Shown here: one piece after another, positions 11,238 to 21,833 of the stretch
How positions within the stretch are numbered: the first letter of the stretch is position 1
How the letters are laid out: each line of letters begins with the position of its first letter
Assembly (NCBI RefSeq): GCF_016920785.2
Contig: NW_024609839.1
Coordinates: 19,407,085 to 19,471,084, forward strand
Source: Ixodes scapularis
Lineage: Eukaryota; Arthropoda; Arachnida; Ixodida; Ixodidae
Length of the DNA: 64,000 bases
Reading direction: 5' to 3'
Notes under the pieces: model-generated
Told to the model about the DNA's origin: nothing
What the model saw: only the letters and a program-made list of their open reading frames with translations
The model's database searches: none
Program-made: the position numbers and the translations under genes

Positions 11238-12045
11238 AATTCGGGGCAGCTGGGGCCAGTGTGGTGCTCGAGGCGCTCACTTCTGCGATCTGAATCTGCC
11301 GTTCTTGCCGCGTGTCGTCTGCTGTACACGTTTTTCCGTACTGGTGTGCATTTCTAACGTTCGTGCGCTCGACTGGGCGATTGTGCGCGTGGACGTGGAC
11401 TGCTCCGAGGATGTGCTACTGCCGTTAGGCCTATCTGTCCAACGAGCCCGGGCCCATAGGCCTAACAGCCGGTGGTGGTGGTGGTGTGCCGGCGAAAGCG
11501 GAAAGCTCCATGACGCGTCAAAGGTAGAGTTAATTAGAATTAACGATGACCTCATGTGTGTTCTATATTTTATCATGTGCTAGTCGTACGTTAAGGCAAC
11601 CGTTCCCGGTCGAAACAAGCGCCATCGAATGTACGGGAACGGAATTCGGGGCAGCTGAGGCCAGTGTGGTGCTCGAGGCGCTCATTTCTGCGAACTGAAC
11701 CTGCCGTTCTTGCCGCGTGTCGTCTTCTGTCCACGTTTTCCCGTGCTGGTGTGCATATTTATCGTCCGTGCGCTTACTGGGCGATTGTGGACGTGAACTG
11801 CTCCGAGGATGTGCTACCGCCATTAGGCCTATCTGTCTAGCGAGCTCCGGCCCATAGGCCTAACGGCCGGTGGTGGTGGTGGTGGGGTGCCGGCACAAGC
11901 GGGAATCTCCATGACGCGCCAAAGGTAGAGTTAATTAGAATTAAGGATGACCTCATGTGTGTGTGCTATATTTTATCATGTACTAGTCGTACGTAATGGC
12001 AGCCGTTCCCGGTCGAAACAAGCGCCATCGAATGTACGGGAACGG
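11238..12045. repeat. 405 bp tandem duplication (two copies)
   Basis: Copy 1 is 11238-11642 and copy 2 is 11643-12045. Both start AATTCGGGGCAGCT, include a GGTGGTGGTGG run and TTAGGCCTAT, and end AATGTACGGGAACGG. Point differences and small indels are spread along the unit. A minus-strand AATAAAGC near 11152 lies just outside. The layout could be a duplicated regulatory block within an LTR, but no retrotransposon body was found beside it. Confidence 0.85.
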
Positions 12046-12746
12046 TGGACCCAATGAAACATTTTAACCAAGCCGGCCAGAAATTTTCATCTGGAGTGTC
12101 TCGGCTAGGTAAACGATAGCAGCGGTCCGCGATGAAAGTGGGACAAAATTTTTGCATTGCTTGCAAAGGTTCTGTGAAATGCGCTACAATTTCAAACGCG
12201 TACGTTGTGTAATTAGGCTTCGTCCGCTTTCTTCGGTGTCAGTTTCTTGACTCGGCGAACAGACTGGCCATCTGTCAGAAAGAGGTCGCTCTGGAATATC
12301 GATTTCATCGAAGCATTCCGGCGGAATCACCAGAGTCGCTTGACACCACTCCGGAAAATCCGCCAAGCAGCTAGTTTCGACAAACCCGACAGTGTGATTT
12401 GTGTTTTATCACATTTGTGTGAGATTTTGGAGAAAATAAATGCTGGTCTGCATTCGTTATCCCCCAACATTTGTTTGTTTTCGATCTGCTAACCACTACC
12501 CCGAATCGTTGTTTTGAACTGGGTCCAAACCACGGGAACGAAAAGGTACCGACTGGGAATCCGACATACGGTACGTGTAAATACGACGCGGTTGCCGCGA
12601 AGACACGCATGCTCAAGGTGGCAGCTCGTCGGAATGCGCTGGCTGGCCGCGCTGATAAACCAGACATTGGCGTAGCCAGGTCGTGTTCAAGGGTCGAAGC
12701 ACCTTCGAAATTGCATGGTTTTCCTCTTTCCCCCTTTCCCTTTTAG
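12046..12746. other. unassigned sequence
   Basis: No gene is recognised. A possible polyadenylation motif AAATAAATG lies near 12434 on the plus strand, but no credible reading frame leads into it. Confidence 0.35.
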
Positions 12747-13459
12747 AGCGCAGCTCTTAGGGGCCCGTTCCCGGCTTGAGCGGCGTCGCCGTCGGCGTCG
12801 GCGTCGGCGTCGCCGTCCCCGTCGCCGTCGGCGTAACCAAGGTCATCCCAAGGTCACGTGACCCCCCAAGGTCACGTGACCCCTCCCAAGGTCATCTCAA
12901 GGTCACGTGACCCCACGTGACCCCCTGAAGGTCACGTGACCCCTCGAGGTCACGTGACCCCTTCCAAGGTCATCTCAAGGTCACGTGACCCCAACATGAC
13001 CCCACGTGACCCTTTGAAGGTCACGTGACCCCTCTGAGGTCACGTGACCCCCGAGGTCACGTGGTCGCCTCCCCGTCACGTGACCCCCGAGGTCACGTGA
13101 CCCCCAAGGTCACGTGACCCCTTCCAAGGTCATCTCAAGGTCACGTGACCCCACGTGACCCCCAGGTCACGTGACCCCTCTGAGGTCACGTGACCCCTCT
13201 GAGGTCACGTGACCCCCGAGGTCACGTGACCCCTCCAGGTCACGTGACCCCCAAGGTCACGTGGGGGTCACCTTTGGGGTCACGTGGCCTTGAGGTCACC
13301 CCCAGGTCACGCCTCCCCGAGGTCACGTGACCCCCTCCCCGAAGTCACGTGACACCCCCCCCCGGAGCATATTAAAGAATGAGGGGAGGAGGAGGAGAAG
13401 GGGGAGGGGTCTACCCTCCCCTGAGTACCCTTCACTCCTCCTCCTCAAGAGCTGCGCTC
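12747..13459. mobile_element. inverted-repeat element with internal minisatellites
   Basis: The left end GAGCGCAGCTCTTAGG is matched by GAGCGCAGCTCTTGAGG on the opposite strand at the right end, giving a boxed element of about 713 bp. Inside are, in order, a GTCGGC hexamer array (about 12785-12833), the CACGTG array, and a G/A-rich then C/T-rich palindromic stretch (about 13379-13445). There is no transposase frame. The target duplication could not be fixed. I treat it as a non-autonomous element carrying satellites, which is an inference from the paired ends. Confidence 0.6.
12838..13345. repeat. GGTCACGTGACC palindrome array
   Basis: Reading by eye I count about 25 CACGTG hexamers in 508 bp. 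Most sit in the 12 bp palindrome GGTCACGTGACC separated by short C-rich spacers (CCCCAA, CCCTCTGA, CCCTTCCAA). Occasional AAGGTCATCTCAAGG spacers are shared. CACGTG is the core E-box bound by basic helix-loop-helix factors of the USF/Myc/MITF type, and AGGTCA is the nuclear-receptor half-site. Whether either is bound here is unknown. Confidence 0.92.
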
Positions 13460-14280
13460 CAATTCGGCGTTACAGGGATTTGTAAACGGCTTCCACTTTT
13501 TTCATTGTCAGCTTTTTTTTTTTTTTTTTTTTTTTGTGAAGGCATTAAAAGTCCTATGTGCTTCTCTTTCTGTTCGACAACCCACTACGGCGAGGGGCCG
13601 GAACATTCCAAAGCAAAACGAAGATGACAACACTGTCCGTGGACTGCGTGAGCGTGAAAAATAGAAGTCCGGCTCCGGCTTTCCGAAGAGCTCTCGCCAA
13701 ACTCGACAGTGTTATTAGCAACCTAAGCCTTTCTTCGGGCTCGCAGGTGCGGATGACTCCGCTCCTGACGTCACATAAGCCGCGAAATCCTGACCTCGAA
13801 GGACGCTGGCCTCGCCTCGGAAAATGCAGGCGGCTTGAATAAAGTTCCCCTACTCTTTGAGCCTCAAGGACTCCACGCCAGTATCAGGGCAGCGAAACAA
13901 AATTTCAAAATAGCAATACTTTGACTTTGCAAACCCTACAACCCTACAAACAGGACGACAAAATGACAAACAGCTTAGCTTTCTTTTTTTCTTTTCGTCC
14001 CGTCTTTTATTTGTTTTGGGGGCATACCAAAATGTAAAAAAGAAAAAAACGGGAGAGAAATGCGGCAGCATATGCACCGTAGAAGCACTTTGGAATGCTC
14101 ATAATTCTTTTGGTTTCAAAGCGTACCGAGGTTACTTCTTTAATCACTGCAGTCAAAGCGTACCGAGGTTACTTCTTTAATCTTGCGTTCAACACGTGAG
14201 TCGTGAAAGTTCCTTTACGTATATAGACTCTCAAAAATTAATTCAATAGCCAAAGCTGTCGCTTGACGCTTTTTTAAATA
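13460..14280. other. unassigned; short direct repeat inside
   Basis: No gene is recognised. Poly-T lies at about 13511-13535. A 30 bp sequence beginning TCAAAGCGTACCGAGGTTAC occurs at about 14114 and again 38 bp later at 14152. Confidence 0.45.
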
Positions 14281-14524
14281 ATGATTATTGACCTACAACT
14301 TCAAGCGTGCCATCAACGTCTCCAACAGAGTCGGCACATTCACGTCAGGCAGCATCGTCCACCCTAGGCGAGAGCAATGTCATGGCCAACGACGTCGGTA
14401 TCAATGTCGCAATCCTCGGGTTTGGCCAATCACCAGCCTGTGCGGAGCATTCGTTTCATTAAACAAACTGTCTGAGGAAGTTCTGGTTTGGACACAGATG
14501 TGAAGGGACCGCACCGCTTAGCGC

Positions 14525-14713
14525 GTGTCACCGGTAGAGACAATTTGCCTTGGTCCCCAGGTCTTGTATTGTAATGTCAATCGCCTGCTGCAAATCCTGG
14601 CCACCATGCCCGTTAGCGCCGCTGAGGCGGAACGTTCGGTCTCGAGACTCCGAAGACGGGAGCCATACCTGAGAGCATCAACGTCCCCGGAGCGCTTGCT
14701 ACTCCGTTCTTAG
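14525..14713 (+). pseudogene. hAT transposase C-terminal (hATC) fragment
   Basis: hAT transposases dimerise through a C-terminal domain. The frame here ends with LLQILATMPVSAAEAERSVS followed by RLRRREPYLRA, which closely fits the hATC signature (LATxPVSxAxAERSFSxLRRxKxYLR). It stops shortly after, at 14711-14713. Upstream sequence to about 14290 may be further decayed transposase, but I cannot read a continuous frame and a stop lies at 14501. The RNase-H-like catalytic part is absent, so this is a relic. Confidence 0.75.
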
Positions 14714-14862
14714 CTCGGACCAGAAGCTCCGCCTTCAGCGCGAGCTCGCTGGCTTCCGCTGTGCTTTGTTTGCGCGCGCCTGCGCGTTCAGACTTGTGCC
14801 AGCAAGGGCAGAAAGCTCGCGCTGAAGGCGGAGCTTCTAGTCTCAGCTAGGGGTGAACGGAG
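14702..14862. mobile_element. hairpin MITE with TA target
   Basis: A 25 bp perfect inverted repeat (14722-14746 with 14814-14838, starting AGAAGCTCCGCCTTCAGCGC) extends outward imperfectly to CTCCGTTC at both ends. TA flanks both sides (14700-14701 and 14863-14864). Size about 161 bp. The TA target and long terminal repeats suggest a Tc1-mariner-type MITE. It overlaps the last codons of the hAT relic, so it inserted there. Confidence 0.75.
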
Positions 14863-14864
14863 TA

Positions 14865-15770
14865 TAGGGGTTGCACATTTGAACATTCACGGGAACATCC
14901 AAGACAGCTCCGAAAGGGTCCTCTCGCTTCTTTCGATCGACCGACCGCAGCTTCCACTAAATGTTTAGACCCCACAAAACGATAGAAACTGGTACTTTTC
15001 TCTGCCACTTTCTCGGAAAACCACAACGAAGAACGAAAAAAACCAGAAACATGACCACAACACGATCATTTCTGAAAAATGTGCGCAGGAACAATGAGCG
15101 TGACGTTTCACTTGCTCGTTGCCCCGGTCAGTGCGCATTGGAGTTTTTATGTGTAATCGTATTTTAAACTTCGCTATTTTTGGCACTCTTACGTAGTTTT
15201 CAGTCATTGGATACCCCAGTGTTCCACAGAGAAGGGAACGCACCGGAATATTTTGTGAGCCTGTCTAGACTTTTTTGTTCAAAGCGCATTATTATATTTT
15301 ATGATTGCGTGTTTTCGTTGTTCCACAGTAAAGTTCCCCTCTTTAAAGATCGGAGGGACGAAATAAAAAAGGTTGAATTCTTGTCTTCTGAGAAACAGAA
15401 AAATAGCAACTAAAATTGTGTTTCCGGGATTTCTTTTCCTCTTTCTTGATTTTTTTTTTCTACTTTTGAATGGTCTGGGCAAAGGAAAGCATCCCCTGAA
15501 AACATTTCCTGGCAACGGCACTGGCGGACTGCTTTCTAACTGTTCGCGTACCGGAGCGCCGTGCAATGCTCGAAAAGGACAACGAGCTGGCGTGTTATCT
15601 CCGATGGGTGGAAAACGCACCAATCTCGCCGTGCCCTTTTATTTCGATATGGCGTAAAATGTGCGTGAAATATCAACAGGTAAAGTGACAAGATTTAGGC
15701 ACATAAACAAAATCAATCATACTGTGAATTAAAGTCGTCCATCTTTATATTTAATCCCGTGTAGGTATGC
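14865..15770. other. unassigned sequence
   Basis: No gene is recognised. Frames of 68-114 codons lie on both strands without a domain, without conserved splice sites and with homopolymer-driven composition. Confidence 0.35.
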
Positions 15771-15775
15771 CGCGA

Positions 15776-16160
15776 ACTTTTTTCGACCTAAGTTTCGATG
15801 ATCGATTCAAGTGGTTCAAAAGATTTCGAATTTTCGAAGTTTCCATATTGAGAAATTCGACGGAAGTCGAATTTTAGAACTTATTAAACTAAGAAGTTCG
15901 ACGCTTTCCGAGATTTCGAACTTATTACCCGGCAAAATTCGATGCTTGTCGAACTTTCGAACTTGATAGACTAAAAAATCGATGATTTTCGACCTTTCGA
16001 CCTTCTTGCACTTTCCTACGCTAAGAAATTCGAAAATTTACGAACTTTCGAACTTATTAATCTACAGAATTCAAAAATTGTCGAACTTTCGATTCCTGAA
16101 ACGTCAAAGGTTTGACGAACTTCGAGCTTTTAGGGTAAAAGTTCGAAGTTCGTCGAACTT
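15776..16160. repeat. TTCGAA-rich degenerate array 1
   Basis: The motifs TTTCGAACTT, AAATTCGA and GTCGAACTTTCGAACTT recur with a loose period of roughly 55-60 bp. The array ends near GTTCGTCGAACTTC. Similar motif use occurs at 18180-18600. Frames across it are short and low in complexity. Confidence 0.6.
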
Positions 16161-17360
16161 CAAAAAACCGGCGGGCGGTTTTATTTAGATTCAAGCAGTG
16201 AGGTACATTCGCAATTTATTTTTTCGCAATTTTACATGCGTTGCCACATTCCTTGCGAAAGACAATGCCGTTTATTTCAATCATCTGGCATGCTTGGTTT
16301 TAAAGAAATAGATTCCCGAAGGAGCGAGGAAGGACGACGGGTTTTTGACAATTGTCGTTCGTGCCGTATTTGAAGCGCGCTATAGCCGAAGCTATTTATG
16401 GTAGAGATGTTAAACTTTTTTAAAGAATGATCTATGTATAGCCGAGGTAAGTGTCGTCTTAAGATATGATTATTGTTGTTCAAGACGAGTTTCGAAGAAA
16501 TATCAAAACATATACCTACGGGCAATTATGCCCTAAACTTGGTAATTTTTTTCGCCTATATTCTTTAGGTATCGCAGTTAAATTAACACCAGAGACAGTA
16601 CATACCATTACCATCTACATAATACAAAATGATGTATTTCTTTTTTCCCCCCGTTGAGGAACAAATTAACTCATGGGGGAAGATTTCTAAAATTGTTCAA
16701 GTTCAGCACGTCATAAAAAAAACACATTTTTTTCTCAATTTACGTTTTTGGGACGTGTTTCTTTTGGCCTGTACACATTTTGGTGGGAGAAACTTGTTTC
16801 ATAGTTCTGGGCCTCTGAATATGCAAGAATACAACACTTCCGGCTGGTTCTTGATAGTTCTTTTTTCTCTCCAGCTTTTTATTTTTGCATTTATTGTTAT
16901 GTGTATTTATTGATTATTTTTTACCAATGGCACAGTTATTTAGGGCGAAAAGACATAGCTTTGAACTTCCGAGCCACCGAGCATGTGACGAGTAGTGCCT
17001 TCTGACAACGAGTTTCTAACAATGACCATCTACGCGATCTTTTATGCAGTGAAGAGCGACAGTAGCTATACATATGCATAAATAATTTCAGATTAAAAGA
17101 AGCTAGACCATGCCCTCTTTCCCTGTATTGTTTTCTTTAACAGTCCGAAATATCTGGGAGGGGGAGGGGGGGGGGAGGGAGAGACTGGAGCCGCCCCCCT
17201 CCGTTTTTTCGCTTCCGACGCCACTGGTATTGTAGAACGCTCCTCGACCTCAAGTTGCATCAACTTCTGTGCTTCTTGCTCGGCGTTTCTTCCGCCCCGG
17301 AAAATAAACCTCCAAAGCAATTACAAAAAAAAAAAAATGTCAAGATGCAGGCAAGCTGGT
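16161..17360. other. unassigned, AT-rich
   Basis: No gene is recognised. A minus-strand frame at 16277-16525 has ordinary composition but no domain. At 17155-17240 a G-rich tract reads on the minus strand as CCAGTGGCGTCGGAAG then C-rich runs, another instance of the CAGTGGCG plus homopolymer pattern. Confidence 0.35.
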
Positions 17361-17364
17361 GTAT

Positions 17365-17665
17365 GTTGATCATGATACAAAATACCCCGAGACTGGGAAT
17401 GAAATTCGCAAGAAATAGTGTAAAAAGAAAGAAAAAAAGGAACAGGACCACGTCTCAAACTTAGCTGAGTTGAGTTTGAGACGTTTTCCTGAGCTGAGTT
17501 TGAGACGTTGTCCTGTCCCCTTTTTTTCTGTCTTCTTACAATTTTTCTTTAAAATTTCATTCCCAGAGCTGAGTTTGAGGCGTTGTCCTGTCCCTTTCTT
17601 TCTGCCTTGTTACACTTTTTCTTCAAAATTTCATTCCCAGTCTCAGGATTTTGCATCATGTACAA
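17365..17665. repeat. inverted and direct repeats around GGGAATGAAATT
   Basis: Left arm (about 17365-17465) carries GAGACTGGGAATGAAATT and ends GACCACGTCTCAAACTTAG. The right part holds the complement twice in tandem with a period near 74 bp (each starting AGCTGAGTTTGAG and ending CATTCCCAG). The structure is a large imperfect palindrome with an internal duplication, as left by rearranged retroelement copies. A 118-codon minus-strand frame (17549-17905) runs out of it, but I cannot identify the product. Confidence 0.6.
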
Positions 17666-18179
17666 ACTAAACTTACTATATGCCAGCGCATAGTCTCCTC
17701 TGGAGGCTATGGCCAGCGTCACTCGGGCGGCGTTTGATCGGATTACTACCAGCCTGCAAGGGGGTAGGGGGGCAGTTTGCCAGATCACTTCAAGGTTTCT
17801 CTGAGCCTCAACCACCTGCCTGCCCCCGGCCGTTTTGAACTGGATGAGTATCGTTAAACAGTGCGTTCGTAGAATCACTACTTCGTGATGCACGTTAATG
17901 ACCACCCCGGGCTGGCGGTCACAATTACTGATCTATTGTCACAGGTCACTCTGCACTGGCAAATATTCCAGCACATCCCGGACACTCGTCGTCTCATTTA
18001 ATTGCCTGACCAACTTCGCGCAGTCTAAATATCACACCCGAACTTTTCTAAACCTGATTTTGTGAAAACCAGTGTGGCGTGAAAACGTTATTTGAAACTG
18101 AAACTGGTGGCGGAACATGAAAACCCGACTTCGAACTTTGCGCACTTGGACATCAAAAAAATTTAAAACCTTAAAAGTT

Positions 18180-18600
18180 TTTTTTTTTTAATTTTGTTTT
18201 GAAAGAGAATCGAAACCTTCGACCTTTTCGAACTTTATGTAAAAAGAAAATCGAAATCTTGGAATTTATCGACCTTTGTCTTTAAAAATTCGAAACGCTC
18301 TAATTTTAGATCTAAAGCAATTCGAAACGTTCAAATCTCTCGAATTTCAAATTAGGGAAGTTCGAAATCTTTAAATTTATCCAACCTCAAGTAAACAAAA
18401 ATTCGAAATAATCGACCCCAACTTTTAGAAACCGTGAAAGCTTCGAACTTTTCGATTTCGAAACCCCGCGATTTAGGAAAGCTGCGAATTTTTCGATTTC
18501 AAACCTCCGTATAGTCGAAAATATAGAAGCCTTTCGAATTCGAGCATCAGTTCGGGTCGAAAATATCGAAACCTTTCGAAATCGACCCTAGGGTGGTTCG
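18180..18600. repeat. TTCGAA-rich degenerate array 2
   Basis: TCGAAACCTTTCGA, AATTCGAAA and TTTTCGATTTCGAAAC recur at short irregular spacing. The array ends at GGTTCGCCCCTA, directly against the CATATG minisatellite. It shares motif style with array 1 at 15776. Confidence 0.6.
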
Positions 18601-18605
18601 CCCCT

Positions 18606-18898
18606 ACTGAAAAAAACCATATGAATTTTCCATACGGGTCTTCATATAGCGTTATGGGATACGGGTCATACGGTTGGTACGGGTCATACGGTTGGTACGG
18701 GTCATATGGTTGGTACGGGTCATATGGTTCGTATGGGTCATATGGTTCATACGGTTGGTACGGGTCATATGGTTCATACGGTTGGTACGGGTCATATGGT
18801 TGATACGGGTTGGTACGGTTTGTATGGTCCATATGGTTTGTATGGCCTATGGTTGTTATGGATGATATTGTTCATGCAGTTTAAATCGTTGATATGAT
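18606..18898. repeat. CATATG minisatellite, copy 1
   Basis: It starts CTACTGAAAAAAACCATATG and continues as an 18 bp unit of the type ACGGGTCATACGGTTGGT, repeated more than ten times with variants, then decays toward 18898. The second copy at 45185-45597 shares the terminal CTACTGAAAAAAAC motif in the opposite orientation. The unit is a multiple of three, so all frames stay open and give Tyr/Gly/Trp or Tyr/Pro/Asp repeats. I regard those as artefacts. Confidence 0.85.
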
Positions 18899-19246
18899 CT
18901 ATAGGCCAACGCACTATTTACCAACAAGCTTTCACGAGGTGTGAACAAATTCAGTTTCTACACGAGGTGCAAGCACTGCGTGTGCGCAAGAGCGACATTC
19001 ACGTGACGTAAAGCGTCTGCACATGCGCCCTAACAGTAGCAGCGCCACCGTAGCAACGTTACGTCAGAGCCGCGTATTGGTGTATATCGATCGTGTTAAC
19101 CACATGGTTCACTCATCAGTGAAACATGAAGTTCAGCAGGGAAACACTTTCCTTTTAAAGCCTATGCCAGATAGCAGAAAGTGCATGCACAGAGAAATGC
19201 TCGAACTTCGAGAAATTGTGAACATGCATTCCACCCGCAGGCTCGT
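18899..19246. other. unassigned; downstream flank of the exon at 19247
   Basis: The sequence from about 19200 to 19246 would be the 3' flank of the minus-strand terminal exon described next, including its probable cleavage region. The rest shows no gene that I recognise. Confidence 0.35.
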
Positions 19247-19367
19247 TTATTTGTCCTCCAGTCTCAGGCTTTGAAGTAGCTCGTGCATGCTAATGAGGCA
19301 ATTCTTTGAGGCGAGCTGCATCTGCTTTCCCAGTTGGTCACAGGCTGACGCACCTCCGTCGGGGCAT
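19247..19367 (-). CDS. probable last coding exon of an unidentified gene
   Basis: Read on the minus strand, a clear acceptor TTACTTTCAG lies at 19368-19377, followed by one base of a split codon and 39 codons to a TAA at 19249-19247. The peptide begins CPDGGASACDQLGKQMQLAS and ends LLQSLRLEDK. It is amphipathic and helix-like. AATAAA (51-46 of 192xx) overlaps the stop codon, a compact 3' end with cleavage expected about 20 bp on. I cannot name the family. No upstream exon with the matching phase (two leftover bases) could be confirmed within the window, so the gene is partial here. Confidence 0.5.
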
Positions 19368-19440
19368 CTGAAAGTAATGTAAACAAAACCGACAGTCACA
19401 TTACATGTTCTCGTAAAATAATTTGTACAATATCAATCTA

Positions 19441-19631
19441 GTCAGTAAACCCTTTTCAAAAGTCTATCAAGCAACAATGGCTGTCAGTACTGCTTGCTCA
19501 CGAAGTGCGTGACTGGATCTGAGTTCTCGCTGAACGCTGACGCAGGGCTCGCTTTCAGTATATGCTCAGAGTATGAGAGCAAGCAATGGCGGACAGGCGT
19601 TCGCACTGACGTTGGAAAAGGGTCTATTGAC
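19441..19631. mobile_element. inverted-repeat MITE (GTCAGTAAACCCTTTTC ends)
   Basis: The left end GTCAGTAAACCCTTTTC pairs with GTCAATAGACCCTTTTC read from the right on the other strand. An inner pair around TTGCTTGCTC/GAGCAAGCAA extends the arms to about 55 bp with mismatches. No coding capacity. Confidence 0.6.
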
Positions 19632-20240
19632 TTAAATTTTATGACTGACCTAATATTTAAAATCATCTACCTTCTGCAACTTTCACATTTTGAAAACAAT
19701 CACAAACATTTATCCAGGCAATACATCACCGCATGACGGAAAATACATAACATACAACTTTCGTCAACTTACATAGCATACAACTTTCGTCACCACGGGA
19801 CGTCTCTGCAGTCTCCCGGGACGCAGACCTCCCACGTGGTCACACCCCGGTCCAAGCATCCCTCTCGTCCCGTTTCCCAGAAGAACGCAGGAACAGGCAG
19901 CTGTCCCGATCATACGCCGAGACCCAAACGTCTCCACTTGTCTCCATCGTTCGTTAGCACCCGGTCCGAAGGCAGAGGAAGCGGGCCTCTGTTTCTCAGC
20001 GGGGTGTCAGGGGGGTCAGCTCCCGCTGTGCCGGGTGGCCCGCTCGGCGTCGCTCGGAAGCTGCACCCCACCCACGCCGCGTCGGTCAGCATGTTCGGCG
20101 GCGCCAGAATGCCGAGCCCGAGACTCTGGTCAGTCGATGGGAGGTCGATGGCGCTGCCAGGAAGCCGAACCTGCTCTCTGGGTGGCCGATCATAACAGAA
20201 TGCATCCACCAGGTGCACATTGAAAGTCGTTTATTTAGCT
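19632..20240. other. unassigned; GC-rich block, LTR-like on minus strand
   Basis: From 19790 to 20215 the sequence is GC-rich and open on both strands. On the minus strand TAAATAAACGACTTTC (near 20230) is followed within 30 bp by TGTTATGATCGG. This recalls an LTR polyadenylation region, but no second LTR or internal domain was found. A duplicated ACATACAACTTTCGTCA lies at about 19750-19795. Confidence 0.3.
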
Positions 20241-21102
20241 TTAAGGGGGGACACTACCTTGAATTGCACCTTTTTTTTTTAAAAATGCATATTTAGAACT
20301 TTCAAAGTTTTGGCATGTATGGATGACAAAAAACACTCTCACAAAGCCTTGTCAATGTGCGCTAACAAACAGTGTCACAAAAAATTATTCTTTATATGTT
20401 GGTGAGGTGTGCTGCACTGCGTAGCACTCGTCATCCACAAGGGAAAATAGCTGAAAGCAATGTCAGTATATCAGAAGACGTTTCAAGAAGACATCACCTA
20501 CAATGGTGGAAAGAATTTCTGACATTTAAGACGCAAAAATTAATTTTTAAAGCGTTATCATGAAACTTCAAGTGCATTTATCTCAGGTTCACTTTTCAGT
20601 GTCAAATATCAGTTCAGGGAAGCTATCATTTCATTATCAAATTATGCGTGCAGATATATTTTGGTTTTTCTATATCGAAATTTTCTGGAGAACACGACTG
20701 TGAACTTACTTTCTGCATTTTTCTGCTCTTTTGTTATGAAAAGTTTATATTTCTTTTAATCAAATGTACACCAAAAAAAATATTTTTTTCCATATTTTTT
20801 TTTTTGTGAATAAATTTTATAATTTTTGAAATTTCTTTTCATAGTTGTCTGAAGCAAGTATTCTGCTGTATGTTCCAGCAAAAAAAACTGGCCATTTTCA
20901 TTACCCTTTCTAAACAATAGCTTTCCTCAGCAGATACACTTTTTTTATTATGAACTTTTATGTAACTCATCGTGGGATAAATTTATAGGGTTGAACATTT
21001 CCACGGCATCTTTGTCCAGTGCCCTGAGTACACCCTGCAAATTTCATGCAAATAAGACAATCGGTTCAAAAGTTAGCCTTCCGGAGTAGTGTTCCCCCTT
21101 AA
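20241..21102. mobile_element. TTAA-flanked MITE, family E
   Basis: TTAA at both ends. Terminal repeats read TTAAGGGGGGACACTAC on the left and TTAAGGGGGAACACTAC from the right. The interior is very AT-rich with many poly-A and poly-T runs and no frame longer than about 60 codons. Only one copy is seen here. Confidence 0.8.
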
Positions 21103-21833
21103 AATTAGTTTTCTTGTGCTTTTCAACGGAACACTGGTGATTTTGAGGTTAGGGTGCAACATGCAACACATTAAAGCTAGAAAATGAGCGCTGAAATTTC
21201 GTTTCCCTACACCTTTAATGGAAGTGTAGCCACATAATCTTAGTATAGTATAATTAATAAATTATTCTATGCATGAACAGGAACTTTTAGTTAAGTAAAT
21301 CATCCCTGCAGTCCATTAAGCACAAAATTTTAGTTTAGACTAGACAAATGTAAGCCAGAAACACTCAAATCCTGGAATTCATAAGGAAATAACTTTATTT
21401 GTGCTTACTGCAGACTTATTTTTCGCGGGCTCCATATTTCGCAATTAAGGTCGAAGCTGAAGTTTTGAAATAATTCGCGGGTTCTAATTTTTGCGATGCA
21501 GTGGGATCTCCATATAGATTCCAATGTGTTTACACTTTACCGGAATTGTTTACGGGACCTACTTTTTCAGCAATTGTAGGCGATTCGTAAAAACGATTCG
21601 ACAGCAATCTCAACCAAGCGATTCGACAGCGACCTCAACCATGGGGTTGCTGTCACGTGCCTTGCTTCGACGCTCTTATTGGGTCGGGAAGGCCGCAGCC
21701 TCCACAGCTCGTCAAGTTATTGTGAAACACAGAGTATAGTTGCTGCACTCGGAGTAAGGGTAAAGGATCGCAAACTCAACATGCCCAGCACCTGGAAGAA
21801 GGCATAGGACATACACCTCGAGGTTAAAGGGAT
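21103..21833. other. unassigned; 26 bp direct duplication inside
   Basis: No gene is recognised. A sequence of the type AGCGATTCGACAGCRAYCTC occurs twice in tandem at about 21590-21640 (CGATTCGACAGCAATCTCAA and CGATTCGACAGCGACCTCAA). Confidence 0.4.

Noticed and set aside
10873..11583. 236-codon plus-strand frame and overlapping minus-strand frames
   Set aside because: GC-rich sequence is open on both strands. The duplicated copy at 11643-12045 does not keep the frame.
12838..13345. CRISPR-like array of short repeats
   Set aside because: Spacers are short, C-rich and variable in length, the repeat is a perfect palindrome inside an inverted-repeat element, and the context is eukaryotic.
18473..18865. 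Long frames giving Tyr-rich repeats (YGSYGWYGSYG; YQPYDPYQPYE) on both strands
   Set aside because: They come from the 18 bp minisatellite unit, whose length keeps every frame open. There is no start context, domain or splice signal.
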